From the NCBI GenBank assembly GCA_022799755.1, contig JAAWOU010000031.1:1-35963 (forward strand): DNA of 35,963 nucleotides. The letters run 5' to 3'. The notes under the pieces are model-generated. The model did not search any database and was not told where the DNA came from. It worked only from the letters and a program-made list of their open reading frames with translations. Source of the stretch: Lachnospiraceae bacterium. GTDB taxonomy: Bacteria; Bacillota; Clostridia; Lachnospirales; Lachnospiraceae. The translations under genes were made by a program, and so were the position numbers. Positions 23,357 to 31,560 of the stretch are shown one piece after another. Positions within the stretch are counted from its first letter, which is position 1. The number at the start of each line of letters is the position of its first letter.

Positions 23357-24333
23357 AACAGCATCAGCATAGTCCCTGCCATGATGGCCGCAAGCCCCAA
23401 GCCGGCCTTGGGCGACAGCCGCTCCCCGAACACCAGTCGGGAAAAAGCCACGGTCACCAAAATGCTGAGCTTGTCGACAGGGACTACCACACTGGCGGGG
23501 CCCTCCTGGAGCGCTTTATAATAACACAGCCAGGAGCCGCCGGTGGCAAGGCCGGACAGGCAGATAAAGCCAAGCTCCCCCCGCGGGATTTCCTTTACGG
23601 TCTTCTGCTTTCCCGTGGCAAATACCATGGCCCAGGCCATGATCAGCACCACGCAGGTGCGGATGGCCGTGCCCAGGTTGGACTCCACGCCGGTGATGCC
23701 GATTTTCCCCAGGATGGACGTGAGGCTGGCGAACACGGCGGAACCAGCGGCATAGAGCAGCCAGCTTTTTGCTTTTATCCCGCCCTGGCCGGCCGCCTTC
23801 TTCTCTGCGGAATGCGTTTCTTCCATGGAGCGCTTTTCTTCCATGGAACGCTTTTCTTCCATGGAGCGCTTTTCTTCCATGGAACGCTCCTTTTCCGCGG
23901 AAGAAGAGCGTTCCATTTTCCGCTCAATCATCAGGAAAGTACCCGCCGCGATCAGGACTACGCCTGCTGCTTTCACCAAGCTTATCGTCTCATGCAAGAA
24001 TACAAAGGCCAGCACAATGGTCAGCACGGTGCTGGACTTGTCAATGGGCACCACCTTATTGATATCCCCGATCTGCAGGGCCCTGAAATAGCACAGCCAC
24101 GAGGCCCCCGTGGCAAGCCCCGACAGGATCAGAAACAGGAAAGTCCGCCCCTGTATCTGCCCTATCTCAGCGCCGGAGCCCACTACCAGCACCATTAGCC
24201 ATGAAAAAGCAAGCACCACAATGGTGCGCACCGCCGTGGCCACATTGGAATCCGTCTTCCGGATGCCGCATTTGGCCAGAATGGATGTGACGCCGGCAAA
24301 CAGGGCCGAGCCGCATGCATAAAGTATCCACAT
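23353..24333 (-). CDS. EamA/DMT-family transporter with a repeat-expanded linker
   Basis: 326 aa counted from ATG 24333; a TTG at 24348 is possible but sits directly on its AAAGG site, so the start is uncertain. Two homologous five-TM EamA halves are visible: residues 1-135 and about 180-326, each with a LYACGSALFAG/LYAAGSAVFAS start, an SNVATAVRT/SNLGTAIRT loop and an LSGLATG(A/G)SWLCY segment. The halves are unusually alike for this family. They are joined by a charged cytoplasmic linker of about 45 residues that includes four RSMEEK units encoded by an 18-bp tandem repeat. The substrate of this drug/metabolite family member cannot be told. Confidence 0.88.
   Translation of the reverse strand: MWILYACGSALFAGVTSILAKCGIRKTDSNVATAVRTIVVLAFSWLMVLVVGSGAEIGQIQGRTFLFLILSGLATGASWLCYFRALQIGDINKVVPIDKSSTVLTIVLAFVFLHETISLVKAAGVVLIAAGTFLMIERKMERSSSAEKERSMEEKRSMEEKRSMEEKRSMEETHSAEKKAAGQGGIKAKSWLLYAAGSAVFASLTSILGKIGITGVESNLGTAIRTCVVLIMAWAMVFATGKQKTVKEIPRGELGFICLSGLATGGSWLCYYKALQEGPASVVVPVDKLSILVTVAFSRLVFGERLSPKAGLGLAAIMAGTMLMLF
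23821..23892. repeat. 18-bp tandem repeat (four units) inside the EamA gene
   Basis: Units start at 23821, 23839, 23857 and 23875, each TTCCATGGA(G/A)CGCTTTTC on the + strand except that the last one ends in CTCC. The variable base alternates G, A, G, A, which points to duplication of a 36-bp dimer. Degenerate units flank the array on both sides. It is in frame and encodes RSMEEK on the minus strand. Confidence 0.9.
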
Positions 24334-24498
24334 ATCCGTTTTCCACAACCTTTCTTCTCTCCTTGGGCTGGTTTTGTGCCTTACACTGCGGCTTCTTCGG
24401 CGCCCTCTTTCGGCCTGACGACATAACTGTCATGCATCTGCACTTGTCAGCATCTGTCAAAACTCTGCACCAAAACTTCCCCCTATGACACACAAGTC

Positions 24499-26085
24499 TT
24501 ACAGCAGCGGTGCCGCCGCTTTCAGCAGTACTCCACCCAGCTTCATGATCCATTTCTCTTTCCGCACTGTCTCAGGCGTCACCTGACGGCACTTGGAGAA
24601 CATGTCCTGAAAATCCGCCTCAATATCCTTTATGCATTCCGTGCCATACATATAAGTGGCGCACTCAAAATGGTGATAGAGGCTGCGGTAGTCCAGGTTG
24701 ATGGTGCCCACCACCGCCTCTTTCCCGTCGCTGCAAAAGACCTTGGCATGGACGAATCCCGGGGTATACTCGTAAATCTTTACCCCGGAGGCCAGCAGGG
24801 ATTTATAATGGGTCTTGGCCAAAGCATAGGGAATCCGCTTGTCCGGGATGCCGGGCAAAATCAATGCCACCTCCACCCCCCGCTCCGCCGCGAATTTCAG
24901 GGCAGTCTCCATCTCTCCGTCCAGGATCAGGTAAGGCGTCATAATGTGCACATACCGCCTGGCCCGGTTCAGGATGTCCATGTACACCCTCTCCCCCAGT
25001 TTGTCATCGTCCAGGGGCCAGTCTCCATAGGGCACCACAAACCCTTTTGCCGCTTCTCTCGGCAGGGCCGGATACGCCAGGCTCTTTTCAAACTCCGGCT
25101 CTCTTACATCCATGTTCCACATCTGCAAAAACATCAAGGTAAAGCTCTTCACCGCCTGGCCTTTGATCATGACAGCGGTATCTTTCCAGTGACCGAACCG
25201 CCGGACACGGTTGATATACTCATCGGCCAGGTTCACGCCGCCGTTAAAAGCGGTGTGGCCGTCAATGACCAGAATCTTGCGGTGATCCCTGTAATTGTAA
25301 TGGGTGGACATAAAAGGGGATACCGGGGCGAACACCTTGCACTGGATGCCCAGCTTTCGCAGGAGTTTTAGATACTTATGGGGCAGCAGCGTGAACTCGC
25401 AGGTGCCGTCGTACATCAGCCGCACATCCACGCCCTCGCCGGCTTTGCGGGCCAGGATTTCCAGTACTTCCCCCCACATTTTTCCCTCTGCGATGATAAA
25501 ATATTCCAGATAGATAAAATGCTTCGCCGCCTCCAGCTGCCGCAGCAACTCCGCGAACTTGTCCTCCCCTAAGGGAAAATAGGTCACCTCTGTCCTGTCA
25601 TACACCGGATGGCAGCCGCTGCGCTGGATATAGTGCACCAGAGCCGCCGCCCCCGGATCCGTTTCCTCCAGCTTCCGATATACCACCTCCGGCTGAGGAA
25701 TGCTGTTCTTCGTCATGGTAATGATATGGCTGAAGCGAGCTTTCAGCGCCCGGTGGCCGATATCCATCTTGGTATATACGTACAGCAATGTGCCGAACAC
25801 CGGCGTCAGCATCACCACTACCAGCCATGTAATCTTCGCCGTGGGGTCCAGGCTGCAGTTTAACAGGTACAGCACCATCACCACCGTAAAGACAGCCATA
25901 GCGCTGATGAGATGAGGTCTGAACTCCCGAAACCACTGGTAGGCGCTGATCAGGAACAGGACCTGCAGCGCCAGCAGCACCACAAAGAGGCCCATACGGC
26001 TGAACACTGCGTGAAGAACGCCGTTCTGCCCTTTTTTCAGCAAACGGATTCCCATGTTTTGGCTGTCATCATTTCGTTTCTCCAT
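24499..26085 (-). CDS. cls: Cardiolipin synthase (PLD superfamily)
   Basis: 528 aa, start at ATG 26085 with AAGG seven bases ahead. Two N-terminal TMs (about 31-50 and 58-76) and a short third (87-103) give the usual bacterial Cls membrane hairpin. Two phospholipase D HKD motifs are intact: H268-K270-D275 (HRKILVID) and H446-K448-D453 (HAKVFCSD), each followed by the expected GGVNL/GTINLDYRSL segment. The enzyme transfers a phosphatidyl group between two phosphatidylglycerols to form cardiolipin plus glycerol. The length matches the family (about 480-530). It has its own promoter and is divergent from the AraC gene; no functional link to neighbours is evident, beyond a general role of anionic lipids in peptide resistance. 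Confidence 0.95.
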   Translation of the reverse strand: MEKRNDDSQNMGIRLLKKGQNGVLHAVFSRMGLFVVLLALQVLFLISAYQWFREFRPHLISAMAVFTVVMVLYLLNCSLDPTAKITWLVVVMLTPVFGTLLYVYTKMDIGHRALKARFSHIITMTKNSIPQPEVVYRKLEETDPGAAALVHYIQRSGCHPVYDRTEVTYFPLGEDKFAELLRQLEAAKHFIYLEYFIIAEGKMWGEVLEILARKAGEGVDVRLMYDGTCEFTLLPHKYLKLLRKLGIQCKVFAPVSPFMSTHYNYRDHRKILVIDGHTAFNGGVNLADEYINRVRRFGHWKDTAVMIKGQAVKSFTLMFLQMWNMDVREPEFEKSLAYPALPREAAKGFVVPYGDWPLDDDKLGERVYMDILNRARRYVHIMTPYLILDGEMETALKFAAERGVEVALILPGIPDKRIPYALAKTHYKSLLASGVKIYEYTPGFVHAKVFCSDGKEAVVGTINLDYRSLYHHFECATYMYGTECIKDIEADFQDMFSKCRQVTPETVRKEKWIMKLGGVLLKAAAPLL

Positions 26086-26218
26086 ATTTCATCCTTTCGT
26101 ATGGCGGCTTCCCCGTTTTGCAGGCTCCGCTTTCGCTTTCCGATACCAAATTGTTCTGCCGGGTCCTTTTCGCCCCTCTGTCCGCCGCGGCGCTTCCTCC
26201 CGCAGACTCTTTCTTTTC

Positions 26219-26247
26219 AGTATAGCCTTGGACTATCTGCTTTGCAA
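26219..26247 (-). promoter_or_regulatory. Predicted promoter of the cardiolipin synthase gene
   Basis: On the minus strand, -35 TTGCAA (26242-26247) and -10 TATACT (26219-26224) with exactly 17 bp between. The leader would be about 125 nt, long enough to hold regulatory structure, though none is clear. Confidence 0.6.
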
Positions 26248-26279
26248 CCCCTGCCTGCAAAATCTTTGCGGAGGATCTC

Positions 26280-26308
26280 TTGATTTTTTTGATATGGCGT
26301 GATATAAA
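26280..26308 (+). promoter_or_regulatory. Predicted promoter of the AraC-family gene
   Basis: -35 TTGATT (26280-26285) and -10 TATAAA (26303-26308) with 17-bp spacing; start near 26315, about 57 nt before the start codon. It is back-to-back with the cls promoter. Confidence 0.6.
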
Positions 26309-26371
26309 AGAGTTAACAGATGAAATCAGAAAACAGGAACTCGCCCGGAGGCACAAAGGAATAAAAATGCT

Positions 26372-27178
26372 ATGACAAGTGAAAACGACGTCTCTCTCAT
26401 TGACCGGATCTTCTGCTTTGAGTCAGCCATTGCCTGCAGGACAAAGGTTTTTGACAATCATTATCACAGCTGGTTTGAAATCTATTATCTGGAAAGCGGG
26501 AAATGCAACTATTTGATTGAAGATACGCTCTACGAAGTCAAGGCCGGGGATATGGTGCTGATTCCTGCCTACCGCATCCACAAGACCGCCTACAGCACAG
26601 CCAGCCATTCCAGGCTTCTCCTAAGCCTCTCCGACAGCTACCTGCCCCCTTATGTCCATACGCTGCTGGAGGGAGACAACTATATCTACCGCAATCCCAA
26701 GATCACCGCCGATGCCTATGCCATCGTAAAGAACATTGAATCCGAATACCTAAACTGGGACAGCTATTCCTCCGATATGATAAACGGATATGTCCACATG
26801 CTCTTCACCCTGCTGTGCCGGAACCGGAATTATTACAAAAATGAGCGCACCGGCGGCAATATCCATGTGGAGAAGATTCTAAATGACATCAAAAGCAATT
26901 ACCACTGCGACATTACCCTGTCCCGGACTGCCAGAGAGCATTCCATCAGCCCGGAACATCTTTCCCGGATTTTTAAAAAGGAAACCGGCCTAAGCTTCCA
27001 CGAATACCTTACCAGCATCCGGTTAAAAGAAGCCGAACGCCTGCTGAAGCTGGAGGAGAAAAAATCCGTTTCCGAAATTGCCTTTTCCTGCGGTTTTAAT
27101 GACAGCAATTATTTTTCCCACAAATTCAAAACGGTGTACGGACTCTCCCCTCTCCAGTTCCAGAAAAGATGCCGATGA
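26372..27178 (+). CDS. AraC-family regulator with N-terminal cupin
   Basis: 268 aa. Residues about 20-110 form an AraC-type cupin sensor (HYHSWFEIYYLESGKCNYLIED, then VKAGDMVLIPAYRIHKT). Residues about 165-268 hold two helix-turn-helix motifs, with SISPEHLSRIFKKETGLSFHEYL and the family signature SEIAFSCGFNDSNYFSHKFKTVYGLSPLQF. The start at 26372 is preceded by AAAGGA at rather long spacing, and a two-codon ORF (ATGCTATGA) overlaps the start codon. It converges on nagB with 23 nt between stop codons, so it likely regulates the amino-sugar/esterase cluster or the divergent region; this target is inferred from position. Confidence 0.9.
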   Translation: MTSENDVSLIDRIFCFESAIACRTKVFDNHYHSWFEIYYLESGKCNYLIEDTLYEVKAGDMVLIPAYRIHKTAYSTASHSRLLLSLSDSYLPPYVHTLLEGDNYIYRNPKITADAYAIVKNIESEYLNWDSYSSDMINGYVHMLFTLLCRNRNYYKNERTGGNIHVEKILNDIKSNYHCDITLSRTAREHSISPEHLSRIFKKETGLSFHEYLTSIRLKEAERLLKLEEKKSVSEIAFSCGFNDSNYFSHKFKTVYGLSPLQFQKRCR

Positions 27179-27201
27179 CAGGGCGGGTGGGCACAGAAAG
27201 T

Positions 27202-27960
27202 TTACTCCGCCAGCGCTTTGGTCCCCTCCCCCAGCAATGAAGCGGAGTCCTCGTCCAGATACAGATACCAGTTGTCATGCTCTCTCATTTTCGTGGCGGG
27301 GATGACATTGGTGACTTCATCTGTCTCCAGGGTTTTCTGAACGGCGGCCGCCTTTACCTTGTGGGGCACTACGGATATAATGTATCGGCAGGCCATAATC
27401 CGGGAGACGGTTGCGCTGATGGCATACCGGGGCACATCCTCAATGGCGGCAAACCAGCCCTCCCCCACCTGCTGCCTGCGGCATCTTTCGTCCAACTCCA
27501 CCACATGATAAGAAGCTGTGGTCCCAAAGTCTGCCGGCGGGTCATTGAATGCGATATGTGCGTTTTCACCGATTCCGATGATGCCTATGTCAACGGGTTT
27601 TTCCTGAATCCTGGCCGTGATATCCGCAATGACTTTGTCCGTGTCGCCCTCCCCGTCTATATAGTTCATCCTGGCGCTGCCGATCTTATCGATAAATCTT
27701 TCTTTCAGATACTTCCGAAAACTTGCCCCATGGGTCACGGGCAGCCCCACATACTCGTCCAAATGGAAGATTTCCACCTTGTCCCAGGGAATGTCCATTT
27801 GAGTCAGGGCTTCAAAAAATTCAAACTGGGACTGTCCGGTGGATACCAGAATCCTGGCCTCCCCCTGTTCGCTTACCGTTTGGCGGATTAGTTCCGCGGT
27901 CTTTTCGGCGGCTTTGCGTCCCATTTCATCGCTGGTCCGCGATATGCTCAGCTTCATCAT
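27202..27960 (-). CDS. nagB: Glucosamine-6-phosphate deaminase family protein
   Basis: 252 aa, ATG at 27960 with GGAGG eight bases ahead; the start lies 35 nt inside nagA, so translation is coupled. The fold is NagB/6-phosphogluconolactonase-type: LVSTGQSQFEFFEAL sugar-phosphate loop (39-53), FHLDEYVGL with D68, and GIGENAHIAFNDP (129-141) with H135. In E. coli NagB the last motif supplies D141, H143 and E148; here the equivalents are N133, H135 and D140. Variants of this kind are common in NagB-like proteins beside NagA, so the role (glucosamine-6-P to fructose-6-P and ammonia) is likely but not certain. Cytoplasmic; last gene of its cluster. Confidence 0.85.
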   Translation of the reverse strand: MMKLSISRTSDEMGRKAAEKTAELIRQTVSEQGEARILVSTGQSQFEFFEALTQMDIPWDKVEIFHLDEYVGLPVTHGASFRKYLKERFIDKIGSARMNYIDGEGDTDKVIADITARIQEKPVDIGIIGIGENAHIAFNDPPADFGTTASYHVVELDERCRRQQVGEGWFAAIEDVPRYAISATVSRIMACRYIISVVPHKVKAAAVQKTLETDEVTNVIPATKMREHDNWYLYLDEDSASLLGEGTKALAE

Positions 27961-29119
27961 ACAAATCTCCTCCTATTATCACTTTAGATACCCTGATATC
28001 TTCGTCGAACAATAAGATATCAGCGTCATATCCCTCCTGTAATATCCCTTTTTTCTCCAGCCGAAATATCCTGGCAGGAACGGCCGTCATCATCCCTACC
28101 GCCGCTTCAAGCCCTACGCCCGCCTCCCGGACCATTGTCCGCACCAGCCGGTCCGCGGTGGCCACGCTTCCCGCAAAGGAAGTCCTGTCAGGAAGCTTTG
28201 CCACGCCGTCCTCAATGATACAGGGCATTGCCTCCCCTTTTCTTCCCAGCATGGATGGCCCCTCCGGCATACCCGCTCCCCGCATGGCGTCCGTCACAAG
28301 GCAAATATGCTCTGTACCCTTACACTTTACGATAAGTTTCAAAAGCTCCGGCGGAAGATGCCTGCCGTCCGCAATCACCTCCACTGCCATATCCTCCAGC
28401 AGATAAGCCGATTCCACCACCCCCAGCCTGCGGTATCCGTTGCAGCGGGTAATTGACGACATGCCAGAATACAAATGTGTCACCAGGCGGCAGCCTAAGC
28501 CGTACACTTTCTCCACATCCGCATAAACCGCGTCACTGTGGGCAATGGCAGAGAGGATGCCGTTCTCCCCCAGCCTCCTGCAGAACTCCCCGCTGCCCTC
28601 CAGCTCCGGCGCAAAGCTCCAACGCCGGATCACATCCCCGTAAAAGCGGAGGATTTCCTCATATTCCGCCGGATCCGGATTTTTGATATAAGCCGGATTC
28701 TGGGCGCCGCTCTGCCGGGGAGAGAAATAGGGTCCCTCCAGATGGGCGCCCAGGAGATTGCCCTTTGCGGCATGGGATTCCATCACCCTGCGCAGGTCCT
28801 CCAAAAACGCGGTCAATGTCTCCCGGGAAGAAGCCAGGGAAGTGGGCATCATGCTGGTGGTGCCGTGGGCAAGATGAAAATCCGCCGCCTTTACAATGGC
28901 CTGTGTACCGCCGTCCATAAAGTCATAGCCGCCTCCCCCATGTACATGGATGTCTATGAATCCCGGCGAGACATACTGTCCCCCTGCATCTATGAGCTTG
29001 TCATAAGGCCGGGGCTCATCGGTGACGGCGATGATTTCCTTTCCTCCGTAATAAAGACACCGGTTCCTGACGATTCCCCTGCGGGATATGATTTTTCCGT
29101 TGACGATTTTCGTAATCAT
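27926..29119 (-). CDS. nagA: N-acetylglucosamine-6-phosphate deacetylase
   Basis: 397 aa, the usual length. Amidohydrolase-superfamily motifs are complete: SPGFIDIHVHGGGGYDF with H58 and H60, metal-binding E128 in HLEGPYFSP, H194 in AHSDA, H215 in VTHLYSGMSS and catalytic D277 in LVTDAM. It removes the acetyl group from GlcNAc-6-phosphate, giving glucosamine-6-phosphate for the NagB protein whose gene overlaps its 3' end. GGGGGGAC precedes the ATG. The upstream esterase gene ends 168 nt before it on the same strand, so a three-gene operon is likely. No GlcNAc transporter or kinase is present in the cluster. Confidence 0.95.
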   Translation of the reverse strand: MITKIVNGKIISRRGIVRNRCLYYGGKEIIAVTDEPRPYDKLIDAGGQYVSPGFIDIHVHGGGGYDFMDGGTQAIVKAADFHLAHGTTSMMPTSLASSRETLTAFLEDLRRVMESHAAKGNLLGAHLEGPYFSPRQSGAQNPAYIKNPDPAEYEEILRFYGDVIRRWSFAPELEGSGEFCRRLGENGILSAIAHSDAVYADVEKVYGLGCRLVTHLYSGMSSITRCNGYRRLGVVESAYLLEDMAVEVIADGRHLPPELLKLIVKCKGTEHICLVTDAMRGAGMPEGPSMLGRKGEAMPCIIEDGVAKLPDRTSFAGSVATADRLVRTMVREAGVGLEAAVGMMTAVPARIFRLEKKGILQEGYDADILLFDEDIRVSKVIIGGDLYDEAEHIADQR

Positions 29120-29287
29120 TTCTGTCCCCCCATCCCCTGGCAGGGCTCATAAAACCCGCCCACGGCCTCACGGCGCTCTTCTTTCACAGAAAGGTTTGCC
29201 CCTCTCCTTTGCCTTGCTCCCCGAAAAGGCCGGCTGTAAATTGCGCTGCTCTGCCCTAACCCAAACAGGGAATCGGAGGCCGCCCTT

Positions 29288-31336
29288 TCATCGGAGCAGC
29301 TCTTCATAATCAAAGTATTGCAGCATCCCCGGAATCATCAGGCTTAAGGTATTGTCATAGCAAAATACCTCTGTGCCTATTATTTCCTTTTCTACATTTA
29401 AAAGTAAACCTTCGCCGTATTCCATCTTTACCTTTTCATTGAGGAAACCTGCCACGATGCCATACACACCGTCCTGTCCCTGACAATACAGCGTGATGTC
29501 CTGTTCCTCTATGCCAAACTCCGCTCCCAGCATCTCGATGGCGCGCAGCACGTCATAGCAGTGCATGGCCGCCATGCTGTCACCTGCATAAATCAGGTCG
29601 GTACAGAGCCGGTAAAGGGTTCCGAAGCGTTCCTTGTAGGGCATCCCCTGAATCAGGGGATACTGCTCCAGACTTCCCACCCCCGGCACGTCCAGCACCA
29701 GAACCTGTCGGCCCGCCCGGCACTGCCTGCGGATCCACGATGCATGCCTGCTGATTTTCCGGGTTCCCTCCGGCCAGACGGCGATGGTGGCGGGCAGATG
29801 CTCTGTCCGGCTGTTTTCCGCAGCCTTTATCAGATTGCCTGCGCAGATCAGCCGCCTTTGCGTCCACCAGCTTATGCTGTAGCACCTGTACCTGCCGGCC
29901 TCCTCGTCTTTCGCGGAGCCGGCCTCCGTGCCGCCCTTTATTCCGGCCTCCGTGCTGCCCTCTGCTTTCGTGTCCTTTCCGCTATTCCAGCCGGCATCCA
30001 CGGTGTCCTCCGGCGCAAGCACACGGATATGAAACGCTGCAGGCTTCCTTTCTTTCCCCACCTTTTCCCAAAGCCACTGCCTTGCCCTAGCCAGGCGCAC
30101 CTCCTCCGGAAGCGCCATGCGTTCCTCCCGCAGCCGGGCTGCGGATTCCCGTATCCGTTCCTGAAGCGTTCCCGCGCCCGGAACCTCTCCTTTCACATTG
30201 CCGCTTACCGTGGCAGTCAGGGCGCGCTCCGGCAGCGGCCTAATGTCACCATTGGTTATCGCTGCCTTTTTCCCCAGGAAAACCTCGGTAAAAAATTCCG
30301 CTGCATGGACCGCAAGGCGGCGGGTATACCTGTGTGTATCCTTATCCCGATAGAGGCGGATTCCCTCACTCCGGCCGTACATCCCATAAAAACGCTTGGC
30401 CGCCGAAAAAGTCTCCAGGGTTCCCTCAATGGGAAAGAAATCGTAATCCACCGCCAGAATAGCTGCCGGGCGGGGCGCAAATATCAAAAATGCCGTCACA
30501 TGGTCAAAGCCAAATTCCGTGGCGCCCGGCCATATCTGTTCCGAATCCTGCGGCTGTCCGCTGTACATAATCTCCCTGCGGGTGGTCACGAACGTCCCCG
30601 GGGCGGCAGCCGCTATCCTGTCATCGCAGGCCATCATGGCTACGGTTGTGGTACCGCCGCCGGAATTGCCGGTGATGCCGATTCGCTCCGGGTCGATTTC
30701 CGGCCGCGTCAGCATATAGTCCACCGCACGCATGGCATCACACAGAAAATACCTTTCCAGGAACATTCCGGTGGCCACCGCGGGCGTACCGCAGGAATCA
30801 TGGTCGTCGCAGGCTCTTTGCACCAGATATACCCCTTTTTCCGGGTCATAATAATTGGATCTCTCGCCCTGACCCGTGGGGTCAATGGCAAAGACAATCA
30901 GCCCGGCTCTGGCCAAAGTCTGACAGACCACACTATAGTCATCATACATTCTGCCGTTTTCCGAATGGCCGCAGACGAACAGAACTGCCGGGCCAGGGAA
31001 ACCGGCTCCCCGTGGAAGATACAGGGAGGCAGTCACGTAGATATCCGAATAGGAGTTGAAGATAATGTTTTCCAGCGTGAATTCTTTCTCTTCCCGCTTC
31101 CCCGTCACCCTTGCCCGCAGAGGGCCCGCCTCCTCTATAAGCCCTCCCATTTCCTCGATGAAGCGCCTCCTCATCTCCTCCCTGTGCTTTTTAAGTCCCT
31201 CCAGGGTGGAAATCTGTTCCCGCTTCCTCTCCCCCTGGGCAAACTTTTCCTCCTGCAGTCGAAAGATAAAATCCTTTAGCTGATCGCCACTGCTGCGAAG
31301 CTCCCATTGGTTCATCCTGTCAAATTCCTCAAACAT
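29288..31336 (-). CDS. Two-domain alpha/beta-hydrolase, acetyl-esterase-like
   Basis: 682 aa with AGGAGGTGG ahead of ATG 31336. No signal peptide, so cytoplasmic. Residues 1-70 are charged helix. Residues about 75-360 are an alpha/beta-hydrolase of acetylxylan-esterase/S9-like type: strand VLFVCGHSENG, oxyanion-region GQGERSNYY, nucleophile S225 in GNSGGG, likely acid around D297-D299 and H335 in DTHRYT. A low-complexity Gly/Glu/Ala/Lys linker (about 445-480) leads to a second hydrolase-like region (about 485-682), whose nucleophile elbow reads LYCQGQDG without Ser, so it is probably inactive. Placement before nagA-nagB suggests removal of acyl groups from imported (amino) sugars; substrate unproven. 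Confidence 0.8.
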   Translation of the reverse strand: MFEEFDRMNQWELRSSGDQLKDFIFRLQEEKFAQGERKREQISTLEGLKKHREEMRRRFIEEMGGLIEEAGPLRARVTGKREEKEFTLENIIFNSYSDIYVTASLYLPRGAGFPGPAVLFVCGHSENGRMYDDYSVVCQTLARAGLIVFAIDPTGQGERSNYYDPEKGVYLVQRACDDHDSCGTPAVATGMFLERYFLCDAMRAVDYMLTRPEIDPERIGITGNSGGGTTTVAMMACDDRIAAAAPGTFVTTRREIMYSGQPQDSEQIWPGATEFGFDHVTAFLIFAPRPAAILAVDYDFFPIEGTLETFSAAKRFYGMYGRSEGIRLYRDKDTHRYTRRLAVHAAEFFTEVFLGKKAAITNGDIRPLPERALTATVSGNVKGEVPGAGTLQERIRESAARLREERMALPEEVRLARARQWLWEKVGKERKPAAFHIRVLAPEDTVDAGWNSGKDTKAEGSTEAGIKGGTEAGSAKDEEAGRYRCYSISWWTQRRLICAGNLIKAAENSRTEHLPATIAVWPEGTRKISRHASWIRRQCRAGRQVLVLDVPGVGSLEQYPLIQGMPYKERFGTLYRLCTDLIYAGDSMAAMHCYDVLRAIEMLGAEFGIEEQDITLYCQGQDGVYGIVAGFLNEKVKMEYGEGLLLNVEKEIIGTEVFCYDNTLSLMIPGMLQYFDYEELLR

Positions 31337-31461
31337 CTGCCACCACCTCCTGTTCCGTTCCGCGACAGTCGCCCGGCTGGCCTTAGTCTGCCGCCATAAG
31401 CCGTTTCATCTGTCATGATACGGATAAAGCGGACATTTCATAATATGCAGCGGATTTTTGG

Positions 31462-31511
31462 TAAGGAAATATTACTTATGATATTACATCAATTTTACAA
31501 TTGTTTCCTTA
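31462..31511. promoter_or_regulatory. Inverted repeat in the AT-rich leader region of the esterase-nag cluster
   Basis: TAAGGAAA (31462-31469) and TTTCCTTA (31504-31511) form a perfect 8-bp inverted repeat separated by 34 nt, inside a markedly AT-rich island upstream of the esterase gene. It may be a regulator binding region, for instance for the AraC-type protein at 26372, although AraC proteins more often use direct repeats. No convincing -35/-10 pair was found here. Confidence 0.35.
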
Positions 31512-31560
31512 AATATATTGATTCCGCAGGATGTTTTTCTGGAATTTTTTGATATGACTC

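Noticed and set aside
29561..31279. 572-codon open frame on the + strand
   Set aside because: It lies fully antisense to the esterase gene, has Pro/Arg/His-rich composition and no domain. It is a by-product of high GC and codon bias in the real gene.
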